Positions 1 through 5,800 of a stretch of 11,660 bases of DNA are shown here, one piece after another. Source of the DNA: JAJTHJ01 sp046316025 (lineage in GTDB: Bacteria > Pseudomonadota > Gammaproteobacteria > Burkholderiales > Burkholderiaceae_F). How positions within the stretch are numbered: the first letter of the stretch is position 1; each line of letters begins with the position of its first letter. Location of the stretch: positions 1 to 11,660 of the forward strand of contig JBKCXU010000075.1 of the NCBI GenBank assembly GCA_046316025.1. The letters are read 5' to 3'. The notes beneath the pieces are model-generated. The model worked only from the letters and a program-made list of their open reading frames with translations, was not told where the DNA came from and made no database searches. A program made the position numbers and the translations under genes.

Positions 1-20
1 TCGCCTGCGCGCTCCCGGAT

Positions 21-137
21 CGTCCACGATCCGCCTGAAACCCCGTCCACGATCACGCTGAAACAGCGTCCACGATCAACTTGAAATGCCGTCTACGATC
101 GGCCTGAAATGCCGTCTACGATGGGCTGAAATACGCA
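21..137. repeat. 23-bp tandem repeat block, probable IS21-family element end
   Basis: Five consecutive copies start at 21, 44, 67, 90 and 113. The first four are exactly 23 bp apart and the last is slightly diverged. Each copy has the form CGTCYACGATC, three variable bases, CTGAAA, then three variable bases; the last ends in ATACGCA at 137. Families of imperfect direct repeats at the termini, with the element closing in CA, are typical of IS21-family insertion sequences (istA/istB). The block stops exactly where recognisable IS110 transposase coding begins, which is what an IS21-like insertion into that gene would leave. The rest of the element, including istA/istB and the other end, would lie left of the window. 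The family assignment is inference; the repeats are seen directly. Confidence 0.65.
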
Positions 138-559
138 TGCAGGACTTCATGCGCTTTGCCAACCCGCGCCAGTTGATGAGCTATGTGGGTCTGGTGCCGG
201 GCGAGCGCTCCTCGGGCCCGAAGCGGCGCCAGGGCAGCATCACCAAAGCCGGCAACAGCGCGGCGCGGCGCATGCTGGTGGAGGTGGCCTGGCACTACCA
301 GCACAGCCCGCGCGTCTCGCCCATCATCGCCCGTCGACAGTACCACCTGCCCAAGGCAGTCACCGACATCGCCTGGAAAGCGCAATTGCGGCTGAACGCG
401 AAGTTCAAGCGCCTGCTGGCACGGCGCGTCCTGAAGACCAAGGCGGTCGTCGCGGTGGCGCGCGAGCTGGCCGGCTTCGTGCGGGCCATCGGGCGCCAGG
501 TGCAGGCCTCGGGATGGCAGGGCATCGATACCGAGGCCGCGCCGGCGGCGATGCACTGA
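137..559 (+). pseudogene. IS110-family transposase, C-terminal fragment
   Basis: About 140 codons remain of a protein that is normally about 320-400 aa. The segment matches the C-terminal Transposase_20 (IS116/IS110/IS902) domain: MRFANPRQLMSYVGLVPGE, then ERSSG, then the GSITKAGNSAARRMLVE block, a WHY motif and a C-terminal AVVAVARELAGF segment. In IS110 recombinases this domain carries the catalytic serine, probably one of the serines in ERSSG. The N-terminal RuvC-like DEDD domain is gone, so the fragment should be inactive. The open frame can be extended upstream to an ATG at 86, but those 17 codons come from the tandem repeat and are not transposase. The stop is TGA at 557-559. Confidence 0.85.
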
Positions 560-931
560 GCCGACAGCGCAAAGTCGAATACGCCGGTCGAGTACGAACA
601 CGTCAGGAGGTGCACCACCACACAACCGCTTCGATGCCGGAGGGGGAACGCGGCGCAGCCGCGGCCACTGGGGAACCCTCGTCAACGTTATTGGTGGGCC
701 CTGCGTGCGCGAAGTGCGCAGCGCGATCTCAGTCCCTAGAGCGAAGGCAGCCCCGCGACGTACATCTGTCCTGAGGTACCCAACCCTCGCATATCAGCAT
801 GAACAACCGTCGCACATCCTTCACGGGTGGCAACCCAGTGCTCCGCCGCGTTCCCCGTCCGGCAACGGGTTTAACTACAACTGCTCTTGCAGAGGGAGAC
901 TTCTGCCCTCTTGACAGAGAGAAGCCATATC
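560..931 (+). ncRNA. IS1111-type right end, candidate guide (bridge/seek) RNA region
   Basis: No convincing gene lies in these 372 bp. In the IS1111 branch of the IS110 family the non-coding guide RNA that selects the target is encoded downstream of the transposase, so this is where it would be. Visible structure is limited: a hairpin TGCGC/GCGCA near 704-719 and AGAGGG/CCCTCT at 891-911. The 8-mer TCAACGTT occurs at 682-689 and again at 930-937, across the junction of element end and attC; such a match is the kind expected between a guide segment and its target. No promoter or RNA boundary can be assigned by eye. Position and role are inference. Confidence 0.35.
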
Positions 932-982
932 AACGTTTGAGTTCAGGGGCCGCCGGCGGTCCCCTGCAACGAAAGGTTAGGT
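932..982 (-). other. attC: attC site of cassette 3, interrupted by the IS end
   Basis: Read on the minus strand, the site starts with core ACCTAAC (982-976), continues to an inner palindrome with CAGGGG/CCCCTG arms around a GC-rich centre, and ends in CAAACGTT (939-932). The intact sites in this window carry a further AGGC after GTT; here the sequence instead runs into GATATGG, the IS110/IS1111 right end. The 3' core is therefore split after GTT. The stop codon of the cassette ORF (TAA, 979-977) lies inside the first core. Confidence 0.75.
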
Positions 983-1510
983 CGCATGTAGAGGCTCCGC
1001 TCTGATTTTTCTGAGCAGTGCAGAGGTATCTGTGTGCTTAGAGGAGTTCTTGCGGCAATCAATCAGCACCATGCAAGTCGGCCACTTGAGTTTAGCGCTA
1101 TAACGCAAAACTGGCCGAAGCCAAATAGGCTGTGTCTCTATAAATCCAGAGATATCCTGAAGTTCAATAACAATATACTTCGCGAAAGGCGTAGAGAACG
1201 CACGTATCTCTGTGGTCGATCGCCACGGTACCCAGCCGCTCATAAAGAAGGCCGTTCTAAAAGAAATTCCTCTCTCGTCGCATGTGATGACGGGATATCT
1301 AAGCACTGCAGGAAGCAGGATTGCTAAGCTCCCAACAAAAGACAGCACGAAGCCAGTAATGCCCACAATCCCGTGAACTAGCGTCCAGCGCCGGTAACCC
1401 GTGTCGAGTCCCATCCATAGAGCCAATAGAGAAAACGAAATCCCAAGTAGCCCAGCAATCACACACGACCAACACATTTCAATCCGAGTCCGTACCAAAG
1501 ACGGCTGCAT
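977..1510 (-). CDS. Cassette 3: two-helix membrane protein with PH-like tail (STM3941-like)
   Basis: 177 aa if started at ATG 1510. The frame stays open to 1561, but that upstream part lies in the preceding attC and outside the cassette. Two membrane segments are clear (residues about 13-33 and 47-70), followed by a hydrophilic domain of about 105 residues beginning VITCDERGISF with a GWVPWRSTTEI motif. That layout (short N-terminus, two helices, a GI-F strand and a W-containing strand) resembles the STM3941/YcxB-type small membrane proteins with a PH-like fold; the link is by pattern only and the function is unknown. The leader is only about 11 nt and has no strong ribosome site except AGG contributed by the attC core. 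The stop overlaps attC. It is the last cassette before the IS fragment. Confidence 0.75.
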   Translation of the reverse strand: MQPSLVRTRIEMCWSCVIAGLLGISFSLLALWMGLDTGYRRWTLVHGIVGITGFVLSFVGSLAILLPAVLRYPVITCDERGISFRTAFFMSGWVPWRSTTEIRAFSTPFAKYIVIELQDISGFIETQPIWLRPVLRYSAKLKWPTCMVLIDCRKNSSKHTDTSALLRKIRAEPLHAT

Positions 1511-1516
1511 GATATG

Positions 1517-1585
1517 GCCTAACGTTTGACATGAGGTGCATGACCCGGCTTGCCGGGGCATGTCAGCTCGATGGAAGGGTTAGGC
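1517..1585 (-). other. attC: attC site between cassettes 2 and 3
   Basis: A 69-bp imperfect palindrome. On the minus strand it runs from GCCTAAC (1585-1579) through a CATGCCCCGGC / GCCGGGTCATG inner stem to TCAAACGTTAGGC, with core GTTAGGC at 1523-1517. Outer cores are perfectly complementary. The form is the one seen in Xanthomonas- and Pseudomonas-type chromosomal integron repeats. The last codons of cassette 2 (GLTLPSS and stop) are encoded by this site. Confidence 0.9.
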
Positions 1586-2039
1586 CTGACCGTGCAAATG
1601 GCTGTGCGATTGCCCAGCCCCGGCCCATTGTGTATTCGGGGAGCAGCTTGGCCAGGATGAGGCCACCCCAACTGGACCGAGGATCTGGGAACTGTGATCG
1701 CATGGCTTCGATCGGTGCTCCTGCCTGCCAGGCCACAAGATCGCCTGGCTGGAGAGTTGGGCCGTTCGCGGTCGCGGATGAAGCAATGACTACGTAGCCA
1801 CCGTCTTTTGAACACACGCGAAGCATAGCGACTTGGCTGCCGTCGGGTTGGCGCTTCACAGCGACGCCACCGCCAATCGCTGCGGCGGCATCTAGAACTA
1901 GCGCCGGCAGTACCGCTCCAGCAATGAGATCGCTCTGGAGAGACTCACAGGCATACGCGAAAGCCGCTTGGGCATCCTTGAAGTGCAGCGGAGGTGCTGC
2001 CGCCGGCTGAGGCTTGGACTTCTTCAACCAACCGAACAC
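1563..2039 (-). CDS. Cassette 2: hypothetical 158-aa soluble protein
   Basis: I do not recognise this protein. It starts with GTG at 2039, preceded at 7 nt by AGGGAG (2052-2047); the leader from the cassette crossover is only about 24 nt. The N-terminus is MFGWLKKSKP followed by an alanine/proline linker. Next comes FKDAQAAFAYACESL, probably an amphipathic helix, a VLPALVLDAAA segment, a strand-rich core with VAMLRVCSKDGGYVVIASSA, and LQPGDLVAWQAG, which resembles a small beta-barrel turn. No signal peptide or convincing membrane helix is seen. The C-terminal GLTLPSS is encoded by attC. The single-ORF cassette layout supports it being real. It could be one of the many cassette-specific families with no assigned role. 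Confidence 0.72.
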   Translation of the reverse strand: MFGWLKKSKPQPAAAPPLHFKDAQAAFAYACESLQSDLIAGAVLPALVLDAAAAIGGGVAVKRQPDGSQVAMLRVCSKDGGYVVIASSATANGPTLQPGDLVAWQAGAPIEAMRSQFPDPRSSWGGLILAKLLPEYTMGRGWAIAQPFARSGLTLPSS

Positions 2040-2046
2040 GCCGCTT

Positions 2047-2052
2047 CTCCCT
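2047..2052 (-). promoter_or_regulatory. Ribosome binding site fixing the GTG start of cassette 2
   Basis: AGGGAG on the minus strand, 7 nt upstream of GTG 2039-2037. It lies inside the short cassette leader, so it moves with the cassette and supports the non-ATG start. Confidence 0.6.
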
Positions 2053-2057
2053 GTGAG

Positions 2058-2127
2058 GCCTAACGTTCAAGGTCAGGGACGCTGCGCGGCCCCATCGCGC
2101 AGCGTCCCCTGCACCGCAGGGTTGGGC
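2058..2127 (-). other. attC: attC site between cassettes 1 and 2
   Basis: A 70-bp site. On the minus strand it runs from GCCCAAC (2127-2121) to GTTAGGC (2064-2058). The centre is a perfect 13-bp stem, GGGACGCTGCGCG paired with its complement around a 7-nt loop, strong enough to extrude as the single-stranded hairpin that integron integrases recognise. The first core differs from the intact neighbour by T to C, still allowed by the RYYYAAC consensus. Confidence 0.9.
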
Positions 2128-2131
2128 CACT

Positions 2132-2563
2132 TCACCACCACCCGTTCTCCCCTAGCACCATCTTCTTGTAGTAATCGATATTCGCGCGGACGGCGAAGAC
2201 TGCTGAAACACCATACCCCAACGCCTTCCCTACCTTCGCAAAACCAGATAAAGTTAGAACGATATCAAGCAGGACTACGACAACGACACAGACGACGAAT
2301 AGAGCAACGCCTTTCCTCCACATGCCCTTTGCGATGTAGTAGAACGGCCCGAACAGGAATGCAAGGATATTGAATGTACTGCCACGTATGCGCTCTGAGA
2401 TTGGCATGTCTTTGATATTTTTCATTGACGGACCGCCAGCCTTCCTTAGCCATCTGAATCTCTTCTTCCAGATTTCTGATATCGGAAGGCTCTCAATATC
2501 AGTATCGGCTTCGGACTCTTCGGATTTCGCTTCGTATTGCGCGGGTTTTGCTGATGTAGTCAT
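2132..2563 (-). CDS. Cassette 1: DUF2628 family membrane protein
   Basis: 143 aa from ATG 2563, chosen because AAGGAG sits 5 nt upstream; the frame is open 12 codons further but that start has no ribosome site and overlaps the cassette boundary. The N-terminal 40 residues are charged and probably disordered. An amphipathic helix follows, then the family signature FGPFYYIAKGMWRKG (71-85), a long hydrophobic helix (about 86-105), a second weaker hydrophobic segment and the ending ANIDYYKK (127-134). This order is that of DUF2628 proteins, small inner-membrane proteins of unknown biochemical role. The stop lies 4 nt before attC. As first cassette it is nearest to any upstream promoter. Confidence 0.85.
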   Translation of the reverse strand: MTTSAKPAQYEAKSEESEADTDIESLPISEIWKKRFRWLRKAGGPSMKNIKDMPISERIRGSTFNILAFLFGPFYYIAKGMWRKGVALFVVCVVVVVLLDIVLTLSGFAKVGKALGYGVSAVFAVRANIDYYKKMVLGENGWW

Positions 2564-2568
2564 ACCGG

Positions 2569-2574
2569 CTCCTT
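2569..2574 (-). promoter_or_regulatory. Ribosome binding site of cassette 1
   Basis: AAGGAG on the minus strand, 5 nt from ATG 2563-2561. It decides the start of the DUF2628 gene against the longer frame starting at 2599. Confidence 0.65.
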
Positions 2575-2593
2575 CGCTAAGGGAAATTCCGGG

Positions 2594-2655
2594 GCCCAAC
2601 TGTTGATTTGGTGAACCGGCACTGGCCGATAACCAAGGCGGCTAACCGGGCGATG
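2594..2655 (-). other. Array boundary: attI-like or degenerate attC site
   Basis: On the minus strand the first cassette begins after AATCAACAGTTGGGC, whose GTTGGGC core (2600-2594) matches the GTTRRRY consensus. Upstream, an imperfect palindrome TTGGT-CGGC / GCCG-ACCAA covers 2608-2636, but no good RYYYAAC partner core is present; CCCGGTTAGCC at about 2652-2642 is the closest and does not fit. Opposed AAC and GTT boxes beside the crossover resemble attI sites. It could equally be a decayed attC. Nothing else recognisable lies between here and the dehydrogenase stop at 2804: no integrase remnant and no clear terminator. Confidence 0.35.
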
Positions 2656-2803
2656 CTGGATAACTTGACGGCCGACAGTCCGAAATTCGCCTGCAAGTCA
2701 TACGCTTACGAGATGGCATGGCGGCTTTCCGGGATGCTAACAAGCTCGCGCCATTTGCTTCAGGCCGAATACTTGCATGCCGAGCATCCGGGCCGTGAGC
2801 TCG

Positions 2804-5800
2804 TCACGCCAAATTCCTCAACTCCCGCAACGCCACCGACAACATCGCCAGATCGACCACCTTGGCATCGGTGAACTCGGCGGAAAGCTTCTGCGCGCGG
2901 TCGAGCGCGGCGCGCTGGCGTTGCTCCCAGGCGGCGAGCCGCGCGGCGGGGTCGCCGTCGGCGCCAGCGACCGCGTCTTGCACGATCGCGCGCTGCAAGC
3001 CGGCCAGATCGTCGCCCAACGCGGCCTTGGCGAGGCTTTGCCAGTAGCTGTCGGAGGCCAGCGCATCCACGCGCTCGCGCAGCCGCGCCAGCCCCAGCCG
3101 CTCGGCCACACCGCTTTGCACGGCCGCCACCAGCGGCAGCGGCTGGCCGCTGGCTTCGGCAATCTCGGCCGCGTCCAGCGCGGCGACCAGCGTGCTGCTG
3201 GCCGCCACGTGCCGCGCCAGGTCGGCCGGCACGCCGGCCTGCTGCCAGGGTTCCGCACGTGCCGTGCCGGCAGCGGTCGCCAGCAACGCGGCCACCGCGG
3301 GGGCAAAGCGCTCGATGGTCTGCGGCAGCGGGTCGGTCAGCCGCTTGGATCGCAGGAACCAGGTGGTCGCGCGGGTGGTCAGGCGCCCGAGTTCGATCAG
3401 CATCTCGGCCTGCGTGGCATCGGGCACCTGGTTGTCCAGCGCCTCGATCCGCTGCCACAGCGGCACAAAGCCAAAAACCTCGCGCGTGGCCAAGTAGGCG
3501 CGCACGATCTGCGCGGCGGTGGCGCCCGTCATCTCCGCCATCCGGTGCACGAAGGTCGTGCCCACGCGGTTGACCATGCTGTTCAGCACGTGGGTGGCCA
3601 CGATCTCGCGCTTGAGCGGGTGGCGCGCGATATAGCCGGCAAAGCGGCTGCGCAGCGGCGCCGGGAAGTAGCGTTCCAGCGCGGTGCCGATCCACGGCTC
3701 CTCGGGCAGGTCGCTCGCCAGCAGTTCTTCGTAGAGCCACATCTTGCTGTAGGCGAGTAGCACGGCGCGCTCGGGACTCGTCAGTGCCATGCCGCGCGCC
3801 TTGCGCTCTGCCAATTCTTCGTCGCTTGGCAGAAACTCGATGGCGCGGTTGAGCAGCCCGCGCTTTTCAAGAAAGCGGATGAAGCGCGCCTGCTGGTCGA
3901 TCAGCCGCAGGCCCATGCGGCCGGCGAGCGACAGCGATTGCGTCTGGAAGATGTTGTCGCGCAGGACGAGTGCGGCGACCTCATCGGTCATCTCCGCCAG
4001 CAGGGTGTTGCGCTGCTTGTCGGTGAGTTCGCCGTCGGCGATCGCCAGCCCGAGCAGGATCTTGATGTTGACCTCGTGGTCGCTGGTGTCCACGCCGGCG
4101 GAGTTGTCGATCGCGTCGGTGTTGATGCGCACGCCGGCCAGTGCTGCCTCGATGCGCCCACGCTGAGTAAATCCGAGGTTGCCGCCTTCGGCCACCACCT
4201 TGCAGCGCAGGTCGCGCCCGTCGATGCGCAGCGCGTCGTTGGCGCGGTCGCCCACCTGCGCGTGCGACTCGGCGCTCGCTTTCACGTAGGTGCCGATGCC
4301 GCCGTTGTAAAGCAGATCGACCGGCGCCTTGAGGATGGCGGACATCAGTTCGGTCGGCGCCAGCCGCCCCGGCGCAATGCCGAGCACCGCGGCCATCTGC
4401 GGCGAGACGGGGATCGACTTCTCCGCGCGCGACCACACGCCGCCGCCGGCTGAGATCAGCTTGGTGTCGTAGTCCGCCCAGCTCGAACGCGGCAGCGCAA
4501 ACAGCCGCTCGCGCTCGGCAAACGATGCTGGCGCGTCCGGCGCCGGGTCGAGAAACACGTGCCGGTGGTCGAAGGCCGCCACCAGCCGGATGTGCCGCGA
4601 CAACAGCATGCCGTTGCCGAACACGTCGCCCGACATGTCGCCGATGCCGACCACGGTGAACTCCGTCGTCTGCGTGTTCAAGCCCAGTTCGCGGAAGTGG
4701 CGTTTGACGCTCTCCCAAGCGCCGCGGGCGGTGATGCCCATCGCCTTGTGGTCGTAGCCCACGCTGCCGCCGGAGGCAAAGGCGTCGCCCAGCCAGTGGC
4801 CGTACTCGGCGCTGATCGCGTTGGCGTAGTCGGAGAAGGTGGCCGTGCCCTTGTCGGCCGCCACCACCAGATAGGGGTCGTCACCGTCGTGGCGCACCAC
4901 CTGCGGCGGCGGCACCACTTTGCCTGCAACGAGGTTGTCGGTGAGGTCGAGCAGGCCGCGCAGATAGTCCTGGTAGCAGGCGACACCTTCCTTCATGAAG
5001 GCTTCGCGCTCTGTGGCGAGCGGCGCCTTCTTCAGCACGAAGCCGCCTTTGCTGCCCACCGGCACGATCACGGTGTTCTTCACCATCTGCGCCTTGACCA
5101 GGCCCAGCACCTCCGTGCGGAAGTCCTCGGGCCGGTCCGACCAGCGCAGCCCGCCGCGCGCCACCTTGCCGCCGCGCAGGTGGATGCCTTCGAAGCGCGG
5201 CGAGTAGACGGAGATTTCGTACAAGGGCCGCGGCTCCGGCAGCCCCGGAATGCGCGCCGAGTCGAACTTGAACGAGACAAACGCCCGCCGCGGCCCCGCC
5301 GCACCCGAGTGGCCCGTGCCGGTGCGCCAGAAGTTGGTGCGCAGAGTGGCCTGGATCAGCGCCAGCAACTGGCGCAGCGCGCGGTCGTCCGACAGGCTCG
5401 TCACGCGGTCGAGCGCGGCTTCGATCGCGCGCACCTGCTCGGCGGCGGCGGCGGCGTCACGGTTGGCCGGGTCGAAGCGCAGCATGAACAGCCGCACCAG
5501 CATGTGCGCGATGTGCGGCTGCGCAGCCAGTGCGGCCTCGATGCCCGCCTGCGACAGCGCGAAGCCGATCTGCTTCAAGTACTTGGCATAGGCGCGGAGG
5601 ATGACGATCTCGTCCGCGCTCAAGCCCGCGCGCAGCACCAGGCGGTTGAAGTCGTCGTTGTCCACCTCGGCGCGGAAGACGCGGGCGAAGCAGTCTTCGA
5701 ACTGGCGGGCGAGTTGCTCGGGTTCGATGTCGTCGCTGGCGCGGGCGACCAGGCGGAAGTCGTGCAGGGCGATGGCGGTCACTGCCGCGCCGCCCCCACC

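Larger units (their letters stand above)
137..931 (+). mobile_element. Truncated IS110/IS1111-family insertion sequence (3' half)
   Basis: This is the right-hand part of an IS110/IS1111-type element: the transposase C-terminal domain (137-559) followed by a long non-coding right end that closes near CCATAT at 924-929. Everything upstream of 137, including the N-terminal DEDD catalytic domain and the left end, is replaced by the tandem-repeat block. The right end meets an attC half-site at 932. A described subgroup, IS1111-attC, inserts specifically in attC sites of gene cassettes, and this junction fits that behaviour. The exact last base is uncertain because such elements make no clear target duplication. 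The fragment cannot transpose by itself. Confidence 0.75.
934..2599 (-). mobile_element. Integron gene-cassette array of three cassettes without an integrase (CALIN)
   Basis: Three cassettes lie head to tail on the minus strand: 2599-2064, 2063-1523 and 1522-934. Each is one ORF followed by an attC whose outer cores match RYYYAAC and GTTRRRY. Crossover points (G^TT) are at 2600/2599, 2064/2063, 1523/1522 and 934/933. Leaders are short (about 11-36 nt) and stop codons lie in or next to attC, as usual for cassettes. Base composition is clearly more AT-rich than the flanking chromosome, a sign of separate origin. No intI is found on either strand; directly upstream is the glutamate dehydrogenase gene, so expression may depend on read-through from it or on cassette promoters. 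Confidence 0.82.

Noticed and set aside
21..137. Possible CRISPR array from regularly spaced repeats
   Set aside because: The 23-bp units are directly adjacent with only three variable bases at two places; there are no spacers and no cas genes. The form fits an insertion-sequence terminus.
514..1005. Small plus-strand ORFs in the IS right end (86, 69 and 68 codons)
   Set aside because: They overlap each other and the attC, have no ribosome sites or motifs, and lie where IS1111 elements are non-coding.
1034..1327. 97-aa plus-strand ORF opposite cassette 3
   Set aside because: Opposite to the cassette orientation defined by the attC sites, with no ribosome site or motif.
2601..2803. Short minus-strand frames after the dehydrogenase stop (for example one reading DELTARMLGMQVFGLKQ)
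   Set aside because: No start with a ribosome site, stops follow quickly and no family recognised; could be a remnant but cannot be supported.
2608..2874. 88-aa plus-strand ORF at the array boundary, considered as an integrase N-terminus
   Set aside because: No similarity to the IntI N-terminal SAM-like domain, and it runs into antisense of the dehydrogenase C-terminus.
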